From Staphylococcus sp. NAM3COL9 (GTDB lineage Bacteria; Bacillota; Bacilli; Staphylococcales; Staphylococcaceae), in the NCBI RefSeq assembly GCF_001431205.1, contig NZ_LGPC01000016.1, positions 555,692 to 619,691 on the forward strand: 64,000 nt of DNA, read 5' to 3'. Positions 29,074 through 38,889 of this stretch are shown in pieces. Positions within the stretch are counted from its first letter, which is position 1; each line of letters begins with the position of its first letter. A model generated the notes under the pieces. It did not search any database, was not told the DNA's origin, and was given only the letters and a program-made list of their open reading frames with translations. The translations under genes were made by a program, and so were the position numbers.

Positions 29074-29111
29074 AAAAATCATCTAAACATAAAAATATTT
29101 AGATGATTTTT
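29074..29111 (+). terminator. Terminator of the miniature transcription unit
   Basis: AAAAATCATCTAAA (29074-29087) pairs with TTTAGATGATTTTT (29098-29111), then GTTTTATC. Confidence 0.88.
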
Positions 29112-29309
29112 GTTTTATCTTAACTTCGTAATTACCATTTTTTAAATCTCTCTACTATAATATATAATATAAGATGTGTATCACTAATGTTACTTGCTAA
29201 CATAACTTTATCTATAATCTATAACTTTGGAACAATGTGTTACACTGTTGTAATATTAGACAAAAATCGCATTTAAACCCTATTTAAACTTATATGAGGT
29301 AATAAAAAA

Positions 29310-30446
29310 ATGGAAAACAATTTAAAAATCAATATGAATGAAAGACGTGTATTAAAACAAATATTCAACAATCATAATATTTCGCGCACTCAAATATCTA
29401 AGAATTTAGAAATCAATAAAGCTACTATTTCTAATATATTAAATGCTTTAAAAAAGAAATCCTTAGTCATTGAAGTGGGTGAAGGTAATAGTACAAAAAG
29501 CGGAGGACGGAAACCAATCCTCTTAAAAATCAACAAACATTATGGCTATTATATTTCTATGGATTTAACATATAGCTCTGTAGAATTAATGTACAATTAT
29601 TTTGATGGTACTGTGCTAAAACATGAATCCTATAACTTGCCTGATAAAAAAGTGAGTAGCATCTTAGCTATATTAAAAGCAAACATACCTACTTCTGAAA
29701 GCTATGACACTTCCTATGGCTTATTGGGTGTATCTGTCTCAATTCATGGTATTGTAGATCACAATCAAAATATTATTTACCTTCCCTTCCATGAAAGTGA
29801 AGGCATTTCCATTACAGATGAGTTAAGATTACTGACCCAAGTCCCAGTAATTATTGAAAACGAAGCAAACTTATCTGCAATTTATGAAAGAAGCATCCAC
29901 AGTAATTCAGAAATGAGAAATTTAATTACTCTAAGTATTCACAAAGGAATTGGTGCAGGTTTAATCATCGACAAAAAATTATATCGTGGATCTAATGGCG
30001 AAGCTGGAGAAATCGGTAAAACGCTCGTACTCCAAAACGGTGAAACATATAACAAAATTGAAAATATCTGTTCTCAAGAAGCATTAATTCAAAGTATAAG
30101 TAAACAATTTGAACAAAACTTATCACTTCCAGAACTTATCGAACTTTATCATCAACATAACGATACTGTTATTCAAGAAATCGATTATTTCACAACCAAA
30201 ATTGCAGTATTAATTCACAATTTAAATACGCAATTTAATCCGGATATGATTTATATTAACTGCACATTAATCAATGAATTACCTGTTATCTTAGATTCAA
30301 TTAAAACACAGCTGCATCAATATTCGACTCACTCCGTACAACTCAATCTTACTACGAATGTGAAGCACGCAACCTTATTAGGTGGCTCAATCGCAATTAT
30401 GCAGAAATTATTAAATATTGATGATATCCAATTAAAGTTCAATTAA
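29310..30446 (+). CDS. xylR: Xylose repressor (ROK family)
   Basis: ROK-family repressor of 378 residues: winged helix at about residues 12-65 (ISRTQISKNLEINKATISNILNAL), then a sugar-kinase-like domain with SIHKGIGAGLIIDKKLYRGSNGEAGEIGKT. The position directly upstream of xylA, and a palindromic operator next to the xylA start, indicate that it represses the operon and is released by xylose. GAGGT precedes the ATG. Confidence 0.94.
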   Translation: MENNLKINMNERRVLKQIFNNHNISRTQISKNLEINKATISNILNALKKKSLVIEVGEGNSTKSGGRKPILLKINKHYGYYISMDLTYSSVELMYNYFDGTVLKHESYNLPDKKVSSILAILKANIPTSESYDTSYGLLGVSVSIHGIVDHNQNIIYLPFHESEGISITDELRLLTQVPVIIENEANLSAIYERSIHSNSEMRNLITLSIHKGIGAGLIIDKKLYRGSNGEAGEIGKTLVLQNGETYNKIENICSQEALIQSISKQFEQNLSLPELIELYHQHNDTVIQEIDYFTTKIAVLIHNLNTQFNPDMIYINCTLINELPVILDSIKTQLHQYSTHSVQLNLTTNVKHATLLGGSIAIMQKLLNIDDIQLKFN

Positions 30447-30496
30447 ATAATCATGCCCTTTTACATTCTCGTAGAAGGGTTATTTTCAAAAATTTT

Positions 30497-30533
30497 TAGA
30501 AAGCGTTTACAAAAATGTTTTTCCGTGCTATAT
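30497..30533 (+). promoter_or_regulatory. xylA promoter with embedded cre
   Basis: AGAAAGCGTTTACA (30497-30510) fits the cre consensus at all but the first base and contains the -35 TTTACA. After 17 bases comes TATATT (30528-30533). CcpA binding would occlude polymerase. Confidence 0.8.
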
Positions 30534-30543
30534 TATCTCTAAA

Positions 30544-30566
30544 GTTAGTTTGTTTAATAAACTAAC
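30544..30566 (+). promoter_or_regulatory. xyl operator (XylR site)
   Basis: GTTAGTTT at 30544-30551 faces AAACTAAC at 30559-30566, a 23-base palindrome immediately after the xylA promoter, very like the published Staphylococcus and Bacillus xyl operators. Confidence 0.88.
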
Positions 30567-30589
30567 CAACTAGTTATAGGAGGATTATC

Positions 30590-31912
30590 ATGACATATTT
30601 CAATATTGATAAAGTAAATTACGAAGGACCTAAATCAAATAATGTTTTTAGTTTTAAATATTATAATCCCGAAGAAAAAATAGGCGACAAAACAATGGCA
30701 GAACACCTAAGATTTGGTGTGGCTTATTGGCATACATTTACAGCTGACTTATCAGACCCATTCGGTGTTGGTACAGCTGAACGTGATTGGGATAACTTAA
30801 ACGACATGGACAAAGCTAAAGCGAGAGTTGATGCAATTTTCGAATTTATGGAAAAAACACGTATTGATTATTTCTGTTTCCACGATATAGATATCGCTCC
30901 AGAAGGTGCAACATTAAAAGAGTCTAATGAAAATTTAGATGTCATTGTAGACCTTATTAAAGAAAAAATGGATCAAACTGGTAAAAAATTACTTTGGAAT
31001 ACGACAAATAACTTTACACACGAACGTTTTGTACATGGTGCAGCGACTTCTTCTAACGCTGAAGTATTCGCATATGCCGCTGCAAAAGTTAAGAAATCAT
31101 TAGAGATTGCTAAAAAATTAGGCGCTGAAAACTTTGTTTTCTGGGGTGGACGTGAAGGTTATGAAAGTTTATTAAACACAGACATGAAATTAGAATTAGA
31201 CAACTTAGCTAATTTCTTAAAATTGGCTAAAAGCTATGCAGAAGAAATTGGTTATACAGGTCAGTTCTTAATTGAACCTAAACCAAAAGAACCTACAACA
31301 CACCAATACGATACTGATGTTGCGACTTCACATGCTTTCTTACAAAAATATGACTTAGATAAAACATTCAAATTCAATATTGAGGCAAACCATGCAACAT
31401 TAGCGGGACATACTTTCCAACATGAATTAAGATATGCACGTGATAATGATCTATTAGGTTCAGTTGATGCAAACCAAGGCCACCCGCTGTTAGGTTGGGA
31501 TACAGACGAATTCCCAACTGACGTCTACGATACAACATTAGCAATGTACGAAATCTTAAAAAATGGTGGATTAAATCCAGGTGGTTTGAACTTTGATGCT
31601 AAACCAAGAAGAACTTCATTCAAACAAGAAGATTTAATTTTAACGCATATTGCTGGTATGGATACATTTGCACTTGGCTTAAAAGTAGCACACAAAATGA
31701 TTGAAGATAATTTCTTTGAAAACATTGTAGATGAAAAATATAAATCGTTCGCTGAAGGTATTGGTAAAAAAATAGTTGAGGGTAATACTTCATTTAAAGA
31801 ATTAGAGGAGTATGCTTTCAACATTAATGAGATTGATAATACTTCTGATCGTTTAGAAGTAATTAAAGCTCAAATGAATCAATATATTTTAAACATTAAT
31901 AATGGAGACTGA
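30590..31912 (+). CDS. xylA: Xylose isomerase
   Basis: Converts D-xylose to D-xylulose in the cytoplasm. The 440-residue protein shows [18 protein letters not shown], the catalytic [12 protein letters not shown] (His-Asp pair), [12 protein letters not shown], and the metal-binding [16 protein letters not shown] and [20 protein letters not shown]. Class II length. ATAGGAGG precedes the ATG. Confidence 0.98.
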   Translation: MTYFNIDKVNYEGPKSNNVFSFKYYNPEEKIGDKTMAEHLRFGVAYWHTFTADLSDPFGVGTAERDWDNLNDMDKAKARVDAIFEFMEKTRIDYFCFHDIDIAPEGATLKESNENLDVIVDLIKEKMDQTGKKLLWNTTNNFTHERFVHGAATSSNAEVFAYAAAKVKKSLEIAKKLGAENFVFWGGREGYESLLNTDMKLELDNLANFLKLAKSYAEEIGYTGQFLIEPKPKEPTTHQYDTDVATSHAFLQKYDLDKTFKFNIEANHATLAGHTFQHELRYARDNDLLGSVDANQGHPLLGWDTDEFPTDVYDTTLAMYEILKNGGLNPGGLNFDAKPRRTSFKQEDLILTHIAGMDTFALGLKVAHKMIEDNFFENIVDEKYKSFAEGIGKKIVEGNTSFKELEEYAFNINEIDNTSDRLEVIKAQMNQYILNINNGD

Positions 31913-31917
31913 TAAAA

Positions 31918-33408
31918 ATGACTTATGTAATCGGTATTGATATTGGTACAAGTTCCTTAAAGTCTATTGTTGTTAATAAAAATGGAGACGTTGTAGATTC
32001 ATACAGCGTCTCTTATCATACGCTGCATCCTAAATCTGGATACAGTGAAATGAATCCAGATTTATGGTATGACGCAACAATTGAGAGTTTAAAACATTTA
32101 TTAAACAAATACGCACAAAAAGAAATCACTGGCATTAGTTTTTCAGGTCAAATGCATGGCCTAGTAGTTATTGATCAAGCAGGTTCAGTCATTAGGCCTG
32201 CTATTTTGTGGAATGATACACGTACTTCTAATGAAGTTGATGAAATCAAAAATAAATTAGGTCTCGACGCACTACTAAAATTCACACAAAACACTGTGTT
32301 AGAAGGATTTACATTACCTAAACTAATGTGGCTGAAAAATAATGAAATTGATAATTACAACAAAATCCATAAATTTATGTTGCCAAAGGATTATATCGTT
32401 TATAAATTAACTGGCAACATTTTCACAGAACCTTCAGACGCGGCAGGTACAATTATGTTTAGCGTGAAAGATGAAAATTGGTCTACTGAACTACTAAATA
32501 GCTTAGATATTGACGCATCTATTTGTCCAGATATCATTGCTTCTCATCAAAAAAGTGGTCAATTAACTGAAGACGTGAAAAAATCTTTGAATATCGATTG
32601 GGATATCAATGTCTATCAAGGGGGCGCAGATAATGCATGTGGCGCTTTAGGCTCTGGTATCACAGATGAACAAAAACAATTGGTAAGTATTGGTACTTCT
32701 GGCGTAGCACTATCTATTGAAAATAATGCTGACTATGAAAATGATGGCAATGTGCATTACTTTAACCACTGTGTGCCCGACCAAAAATACATTATGGGTG
32801 TTACTTTATCTGCTGGCTATAGCCTGGAATGGTTAAAACAACTACTAGATCCTGATGCAGATTTTGCTGCATTCTTAAAAACAATTTCTGATTCTGATGT
32901 AGGATCAAATGGATTAATGTACACACCTTATTTACTAGGTGAACGTACACCACATAATGACGCAACAGTTAGAGGTAGCTTTATCGGCTTGGATGCGAAT
33001 ACCACACAACTCGATATGAAACGTTCTGTTATCGAAGGTATCACATATTCTATAAATGAAAGCATCCAAATAATGAAAAACAATGGTATTAACATTAAAG
33101 AAATTGTTTCTATCGGTGGTGGAGCAAAAAATCATGAGTGGCTCCAAATCCAAGCAGATGTTTTCAATGCAGCCATTACCACAAGAACTGAAGAACAAGG
33201 ACCAGCTTATGGTGCAGCTATGTTAGCCGCCATGGGGGAAGCGTGGTTTGATACTTTCAATGAAATGACTCAATCGTGGATTACATATAATCAAAAAGTA
33301 TCTCCTATTGAAGAAAACAGTAAATCATACCACAACTTATTTGATATTTATAAAACAATCTATGACGCTACGCAACCAGTAACTCAAAAACTAAGTAAAT
33401 TCAAGTGA
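31918..33408 (+). CDS. xylB: Xylulokinase
   Basis: Phosphorylates D-xylulose to xylulose 5-phosphate for the pentose-phosphate pathway. The 496-residue FGGY protein has YVIGIDIGTSSLKSIVV, SFSGQMHGLVVID, ILWNDTRTSNEVDE, GGADNACGALGSG and SIGGGAKNHEWLQIQADVFN. Five bases after xylA and overlapping the transporter reading frame, it is the second gene of the operon. Confidence 0.96.
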   Translation: MTYVIGIDIGTSSLKSIVVNKNGDVVDSYSVSYHTLHPKSGYSEMNPDLWYDATIESLKHLLNKYAQKEITGISFSGQMHGLVVIDQAGSVIRPAILWNDTRTSNEVDEIKNKLGLDALLKFTQNTVLEGFTLPKLMWLKNNEIDNYNKIHKFMLPKDYIVYKLTGNIFTEPSDAAGTIMFSVKDENWSTELLNSLDIDASICPDIIASHQKSGQLTEDVKKSLNIDWDINVYQGGADNACGALGSGITDEQKQLVSIGTSGVALSIENNADYENDGNVHYFNHCVPDQKYIMGVTLSAGYSLEWLKQLLDPDADFAAFLKTISDSDVGSNGLMYTPYLLGERTPHNDATVRGSFIGLDANTTQLDMKRSVIEGITYSINESIQIMKNNGINIKEIVSIGGGAKNHEWLQIQADVFNAAITTRTEEQGPAYGAAMLAAMGEAWFDTFNEMTQSWITYNQKVSPIEENSKSYHNLFDIYKTIYDATQPVTQKLSKFK

Positions 33409-33428
33409 TTTATCAAGGGGATGGATAT

Positions 33429-34877
33429 ATGTCAACTTATAGTAATAAGAAGTTTATCTTTAAAATAGCTTTAATAGCAACGCTTGGCGGGTTGTTATTC
33501 GGCTATGACACTGCAGTTATTTCTGGGGCTGAACAATCTCTACAGAAATATTTAACTAAAGATTACGGTAGCTTTGTCCATGGTATTACAGTTTCTAGTG
33601 CCTTAATCGGCTGTATTATTGGTGGCTTGTTATCTTCAATTTTCTCAAGCCGTCTCGGTCGTAAAAAATCATTACAAGTAGCAGCTATTTTATTTACAGT
33701 TTCTGCGCTTTTATCAGGCTATCCTGAGTTTTTATTTTTTGAACCAGGAGAATCCAGTCTTGGATTACTGATAACATTTAATCTATATCGTATCATTGGT
33801 GGTATAGGTGTGGGATTAGCCTCGGCAATATCTCCAATGTATATTAGTGAAATTGCCCCTTCTTCTATAAGAGGAAGACTTGTTTCATGGAACCAATTCG
33901 CTATTATATTTGGTATGTTAGTCGTTTATTTTGTAAACTACGGTATCACTTTCGGCCAATCTCAAAGTTGGATTGAACTAATCGGATGGCGTTATATGTT
34001 TATGACTGAAGCAATACCAGCCATTGTATTTTTCTTTCTATTATTTTTAGTACCTGAAACACCAAGGTATTTATCATTAAATAATAGAAATACTGAAGCA
34101 CTTACAGTATTAAATAGAATATACGCTTCTAAGACTCATGCACAGAATGTTTTAAATGACATCTTATCAACTAAAACTAAATTAACAGATGTAAAAGCAC
34201 CATTATTTAGTTTTGGTAAAACTGTAATTATTATCGGTATTTTATTATCTATTTTCCAACAATTCATCGGTATCAACGTGGCTTTATATTATGCACCTCG
34301 CATTTTTGAAAATCTAGGTGCAGGTGAGAATACATCCATGATACAAACTGTTGTAATGGGATTAGTAAACGTAATCTTCACCGTTATCGCTATATTATAT
34401 GTCGATAAATTTGGTCGTAAGCCTTTATTAATTATCGGCTCTACTGGTATGGCAATTGGAATGATCGGTATGAGTGCACTCGCTGCAAATGGCGCGTTTG
34501 GTATTACAACTTTAGTATTCTTAGTTATTTATACTGCATCATTTATGATGAGCTGGGGGCCAATTATCTGGGTATTATTATCAGAAATATTCCCTAACAG
34601 AATTAGAAGTGGCGCGATGTCAATAGCTGTTGCAGTACAATGGTTAGCAAACTTTACAATCACTTCTACTTACCCATCTATGATGGAAATTAGCAGTACA
34701 ATGACTTACGGATTTTACGCACTGATGAGTATTTTAGCTGGCCTGTTCGTATGGAAATTCATTCCAGAAACAAAAGGAAAAACATTAGAAGAATTAGAAA
34801 AAGTTTGGATTAAAGACAAAGATAAAGAAGTTTCTAACAATGCGGAAGAAGTTCAAAGTAATAACTCAGCACATTAA
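33429..34877 (+). CDS. Sugar:proton symporter (MFS sugar porter), xylose-type
   Basis: Twelve-helix transporter of 482 residues. ATLGGLLFGYDTAVISGAEQ, SRLGRKKSLQ, ISEIAPSSIRGRLVSWNQ, PETPRYL and FIPETKGKTLEELE are sugar-porter signatures. ATG at 33429 follows AAGGGG and is preferred over the GTG at 33405 inside xylB. As the last gene of the xylA-xylB operon it almost certainly imports D-xylose. Confidence 0.92.
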   Translation: MSTYSNKKFIFKIALIATLGGLLFGYDTAVISGAEQSLQKYLTKDYGSFVHGITVSSALIGCIIGGLLSSIFSSRLGRKKSLQVAAILFTVSALLSGYPEFLFFEPGESSLGLLITFNLYRIIGGIGVGLASAISPMYISEIAPSSIRGRLVSWNQFAIIFGMLVVYFVNYGITFGQSQSWIELIGWRYMFMTEAIPAIVFFFLLFLVPETPRYLSLNNRNTEALTVLNRIYASKTHAQNVLNDILSTKTKLTDVKAPLFSFGKTVIIIGILLSIFQQFIGINVALYYAPRIFENLGAGENTSMIQTVVMGLVNVIFTVIAILYVDKFGRKPLLIIGSTGMAIGMIGMSALAANGAFGITTLVFLVIYTASFMMSWGPIIWVLLSEIFPNRIRSGAMSIAVAVQWLANFTITSTYPSMMEISSTMTYGFYALMSILAGLFVWKFIPETKGKTLEELEKVWIKDKDKEVSNNAEEVQSNNSAH

Positions 34878-34957
34878 AATTCGAACTTAATGTGAAGATA
34901 TTTCCACTATAGTTAAACTTAAAAAGAGTCTAAAACATAAATTTCTCGTTCTCAAAT

Positions 34958-34995
34958 AAAAGCCCCACTCCATTTTTTATTGGAGTGGGGCTTTT
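34958..34995 (+). terminator. Bidirectional terminator after the xylose operon
   Basis: AAAAGCCCCACTCCA (34958-34972) pairs with TGGAGTGGGGCTTTT (34981-34995). It serves the xyl operon and the convergent sugar-acid operon. Confidence 0.93.
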
Positions 34996-35012
34996 ATTTA
35001 AAATTATTGCTA

Positions 35013-36347
35013 TTATATAATCCCATCTATGATAAAAGCAATTGCAAAAGCGACAAATGATAATAATGTTTCCATTACTGTCCACGTTTTAAATGTCTCT
35101 TTGACATTTAAACCTAAATATTCTTTAACCATCCAGAACCCTGCGTCATTTACATGAGATAACATTAAAGAGCCTGCCCCTGTTGCAATAACTAGTAATT
35201 CCAGGTTGACCCCAGACATATGTTGAATGATTGGTGACACGATACCGGCAGCTGTAGTTAAGGCAACTGTAGCAGACCCAGTGGCGACACGTATTAAACC
35301 TGCTACTAAAAAGGCTAAGAGTAATGGCGACAATGAAAGTTGTTCTGTCATCTGTGCTATTGTATTACCCACACCAGTTTCAATAAGTATTTCTTTAAAA
35401 CCCCCACCAGCACCAATAATTAAAATAATGGAGCCAATCGGTAAAATACATTCTTCTACTAAATCTTTAATTACATTTTTCGTCATACCTTGCTTAAACC
35501 CTAATAGATAGAAAGCAGCAAAACAAGAAATTAATAATGCTATTACAGGACTTCCTATAAATATTAAAGTATTTTTTATTATGTCAGGGATATCTCCTAA
35601 ATAAGGTGTAATTATAGATAGTAACATTAATAGTACTGGCAAAACGATAACTAAAAATGAAATGCCTACGCTTGGTAATCCATTAGTTTTATTATTTACT
35701 TTAATAATATTAGGTGGATTTTCCGGTATAACTCGTTTACTTATGAACTTACCAAACATTGGGCCTGCAATAATCGCAGTTGGTAATGCAATTATTAGTG
35801 AGTATAACAATACTTTTCCTAAATCAGCTTCATATATTCCTATTGCTGTCATTGCACCAGGATGAGGTGGCACAATACCATGTACAATTGATAACCCTGC
35901 TAATAATGGTATCGCTATTAATAATATATTGGTTTTAGTTGTTTTATGAATTGAAATCACCAATGGTAATAAAATCACAATACCTACTTCAAAAAATACG
36001 GGTATACCAATAATAAATCCTGATAACATCATTGCCCATGGCAATTTTTTATAACCTAACACTTTTACTAAGTAATCCGATATTTGCATACCAGCGCCAG
36101 AATCAGACATTAATTTACCTAAAATTGTACCTAATGCTAAGATACCTACTAAATGTCCTAATACGTCTCCGACACCCGTTTCATATGCTGTGACAATTTT
36201 TTCAGGAGATAAACCTGCCATAATTGCTAAGAATAACCCTGCTACAGTTAAACTTATAAACGCATGCCATTTCCACCATGCAACACCTAATATGACAATA
36301 ACGATTGAAAGTAGCGTAATGATCAATAAATATATATTAGAATCCAT
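35013..36347 (-). CDS. GntP-family permease of the sugar-acid operon
   Basis: Permease of 444 residues with about twelve helices; LALGTILGKLMSDSGAGMQISDYL, GIVPPHPGAMTAIG and SHVNDAGFWMVKEYLGLN mark the family. It is the last of six genes whose upstream members resemble D-glucosaminate catabolism, so it likely imports an amino-sugar acid or 2-keto-3-deoxygluconate. It replaces the mannose-family PTS of known dga operons. Confidence 0.9.
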   Translation of the reverse strand: MDSNIYLLIITLLSIVIVILGVAWWKWHAFISLTVAGLFLAIMAGLSPEKIVTAYETGVGDVLGHLVGILALGTILGKLMSDSGAGMQISDYLVKVLGYKKLPWAMMLSGFIIGIPVFFEVGIVILLPLVISIHKTTKTNILLIAIPLLAGLSIVHGIVPPHPGAMTAIGIYEADLGKVLLYSLIIALPTAIIAGPMFGKFISKRVIPENPPNIIKVNNKTNGLPSVGISFLVIVLPVLLMLLSIITPYLGDIPDIIKNTLIFIGSPVIALLISCFAAFYLLGFKQGMTKNVIKDLVEECILPIGSIILIIGAGGGFKEILIETGVGNTIAQMTEQLSLSPLLLAFLVAGLIRVATGSATVALTTAAGIVSPIIQHMSGVNLELLVIATGAGSLMLSHVNDAGFWMVKEYLGLNVKETFKTWTVMETLLSFVAFAIAFIIDGII

Positions 36348-36397
36348 TTTTGTTCCCCCAGTTATGTTAGCGCTACCAACAAGTCACAAGAGTCTGC

Positions 36398-37123
36398 TTA
36401 TTCTTTTAAACTGATGCTGTATTTCTCCAATTTACTATTATAATAACCGATACTATATTCCACTATACTGTTTAGCGTTGAATAAGATATCCTTTCTCTT
36501 ACAAGTAATGCCTCTGATGGGTCAAGGTTCAAATAAGACGTAGCCTGTTCATCAAAACCTACAGAGAAATTATCTTCAATATCTTTTATTTCTATTTTTT
36601 CATTTTCTAAAATTTTATAAATAGATAAATCATTATTTTGTTTTAATTGATCATATTTATCCAAACTATTTAATGGATATGGTAAATAATGAGTAAACAG
36701 AATGTACGGTATATCATTTAATAAATAAACTCTCGTGATCTTATAGGAATTTTCACCAAACATTTGAAATAATTCACTATTTTTATCATGCTCTTCGACG
36801 ACAATATCTTTTATAAGTTTTTGAATTTGATTCCCTTGTTCTACGAGCTTTTCTGTAAAATTTTTATTATTAGTAATATTGTTTAATTGTTTGTGATTAA
36901 TGACAGTTGTACCTTTCCCACTTTTTTTCTCTAAGTAGCCAAGTGTAACTAATTCTTTAATAGCTGCTCTAACTGTCACTTTACTTACGTTAAATTCTTT
37001 TTCAAATTCAATTTCAGTAGGTATATAATTACCAATAGTGTATATACCATGAATAATTCTATCTTCAATAATTTGTTTTATTTGTAAATATAATGGCCCT
37101 TTATCTGATGATAAATTTGTCAT
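36398..37123 (-). CDS. GntR-family regulator, HutC/UTRA subfamily
   Basis: Regulator of 241 residues: winged helix (residues about 8-75, YIPTEIEFEKEFNVSKVTVRAAIKEL) and a UTRA ligand domain with RVYLLNDIPYILFTHYLP and LLVRERISYS. Fifth gene of the operon, eight bases after the PfkB kinase. The AACATTATAATGTT palindrome before the first gene is its probable binding site. Confidence 0.9.
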   Translation of the reverse strand: MTNLSSDKGPLYLQIKQIIEDRIIHGIYTIGNYIPTEIEFEKEFNVSKVTVRAAIKELVTLGYLEKKSGKGTTVINHKQLNNITNNKNFTEKLVEQGNQIQKLIKDIVVEEHDKNSELFQMFGENSYKITRVYLLNDIPYILFTHYLPYPLNSLDKYDQLKQNNDLSIYKILENEKIEIKDIEDNFSVGFDEQATSYLNLDPSEALLVRERISYSTLNSIVEYSIGYYNSKLEKYSISLKE

Positions 37124-37130
37124 AAATCAA

Positions 37131-38147
37131 TTACCTCTCAATATCATTTTTTTCTTCATTTATGATTTTTATTATATCATCAGTATCAAACAATGATGTA
37201 TCCCCAGATATTGTATGTGCTAATACACAAGATGCCGTTGAAAATGAAACCATTTCTTGAGGATCCATATTTGTTAATTCACCATGCATCACACCACAAG
37301 TATAGGCATCTCCAGTGCCGATTCGGTCTAAAATATCGACTTCGAATGCTTTAGAATAATACATCTTTTTGTTTTTAAATAAATAACCTTTGATATTATT
37401 TTGATTATTGCCTTGAATCGTTCTTATCGTTCCAGCAATAATGTTTATATCATATTTGTTAGATACAATTGGTAATAGTTCTTCTAATTGTTCTTCTTTT
37501 GTTTCTTTGCTTGTTGTTAAATTCAGTGTATTAATTGCATCTTTTTCACTCATGAGCACGATATCCGCTTCTGCTAAAACCCTCTCATAGTAAGGCTTAG
37601 CACGTTGATTACCATTATCTCCCCATAGCGATGGTCTAAAGTTACAATCAAAGACAATTTGAATACTTTTCTCTTTTGCTATTTTAACTATAGTCAAAAT
37701 ATTATTTTGAGTTAAGTCGTTCATGGCTAAAGATATACCACAAATATGCAAAACATCAATACCTTCTAATGACTGGGAAATATTATATTTTGAGATATCT
37801 GTTGTATTAAAACTACTTTGCTGTCTATTAGTATAAGTAACATTGCTTGGACGATTTCCAAATCCTTGCTCTAAAAAGTACATTCCTAAATTATCATTAT
37901 TTTTAATAACGAAATCACTATGGATGCCTAACTTTCTTATTGCTCCAATAGCTGCTGTTCCAATAGCATTACCCGGAACTGCGCTAATCAATCTTGTATC
38001 ATATCCAAATTGTGATAATAAACTTGTTACATTAACACCTGTACCAGTAAAAGAGTATTTTAAATTTTCTGCTTGTCTTAACAAGAGATTATCAGGTACT
38101 TCTAATCTCATCATTATTTCTCCATAGGCTGCAATATGTTTACTCAT
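37131..38147 (-). CDS. PfkB-family sugar kinase (KdgK-like)
   Basis: Ribokinase-fold kinase of 338 residues. AAYGEIMMRLEVP and the GTGVNVTSLLSQFGYDTRLIS substrate lid are like 2-keto-3-deoxygluconate kinases; DRIGTGDAYTCGVMHG carries the catalytic Asp and anion hole. The start at 38147 overlaps the end of the aldolase gene (ATGAGTAA). Its likely job is to phosphorylate glucosaminate or KDG so that the aldolase can act. Confidence 0.88.
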   Translation of the reverse strand: MSKHIAAYGEIMMRLEVPDNLLLRQAENLKYSFTGTGVNVTSLLSQFGYDTRLISAVPGNAIGTAAIGAIRKLGIHSDFVIKNNDNLGMYFLEQGFGNRPSNVTYTNRQQSSFNTTDISKYNISQSLEGIDVLHICGISLAMNDLTQNNILTIVKIAKEKSIQIVFDCNFRPSLWGDNGNQRAKPYYERVLAEADIVLMSEKDAINTLNLTTSKETKEEQLEELLPIVSNKYDINIIAGTIRTIQGNNQNNIKGYLFKNKKMYYSKAFEVDILDRIGTGDAYTCGVMHGELTNMDPQEMVSFSTASCVLAHTISGDTSLFDTDDIIKIINEEKNDIER

Positions 38148-38889
38148 AAGCATCAACTAATTGCTTTATTTTATATGTTAGCCACTCGACATCTTCTATA
38201 TTTGTTAGTCCTGTATCTTTATCAATAATAGAAGAATATACATGTGGAATGATTTTAGGAACGTTATATTCTAATGCGATTTTCACTATTTCTTCAAAAT
38301 TTTCTTTTGTAATACCACCTGTTGGCTCTAAACCAAATTTTGCTTCTCCACATGCTTGAGCCACTGCTTTATACTCTTCAATCGTAACTAAACCTTTCAT
38401 TGGAAAGAATTTAATTGACGAACCTCCCATATCCTTAATTAAGTTAATTGCTGCTTGGATTGGGATATTCGCTTTCTCAACGCCTTCACTACTTACAGGT
38501 CCCGTAGAAATATTAACGTATCCGGGTTGGCCTGTAGGAGACACTAAAGCGTTAACCCAAGTATGTTCACCGCTGTTAGCTGTTGTTTGCCCAACACTCG
38601 TAAACACTTGATTAATATGTGATCCTTGATAATATTTCGCGATATCAGCCACCACTTTTGCTTGTCTATTATCTCCGGCGCCTAGTCCTATTGATATTGC
38701 ATCATCTACCTCATTTCCAAACTGGCTCATAGCTTTCACAGCAGTATTTACACTATCGTAATCTTTTGATAAGACCCCTATCACCACATTTTTATCTGCT
38801 GCATGAAAGACTTCTTTTATATTTTCTTCACCTTTAGCTAATACGTTCAAAGCTACTCTATCTTTATAAAATCTTTCTAGAATTTTCAT
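38140..38889 (-). CDS. KDGP aldolase family protein (DgaF-like)
   Basis: Aldolase of 249 residues expected to split 2-keto-3-deoxy-6-phosphogluconate into pyruvate and glyceraldehyde 3-phosphate. KFFPMKGLVTIEEYKAVAQACGEAKFGLEPTGGI contains the phosphate-binding PTGG motif; the early FYKDRVALNVLAKGEENIKEVF is the DgaF-type start. The ATG shares one base with the stop of the upstream ammonia-lyase gene. Confidence 0.88.
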   Translation of the reverse strand: MKILERFYKDRVALNVLAKGEENIKEVFHAADKNVVIGVLSKDYDSVNTAVKAMSQFGNEVDDAISIGLGAGDNRQAKVVADIAKYYQGSHINQVFTSVGQTTANSGEHTWVNALVSPTGQPGYVNISTGPVSSEGVEKANIPIQAAINLIKDMGGSSIKFFPMKGLVTIEEYKAVAQACGEAKFGLEPTGGITKENFEEIVKIALEYNVPKIIPHVYSSIIDKDTGLTNIEDVEWLTYKIKQLVDAYE

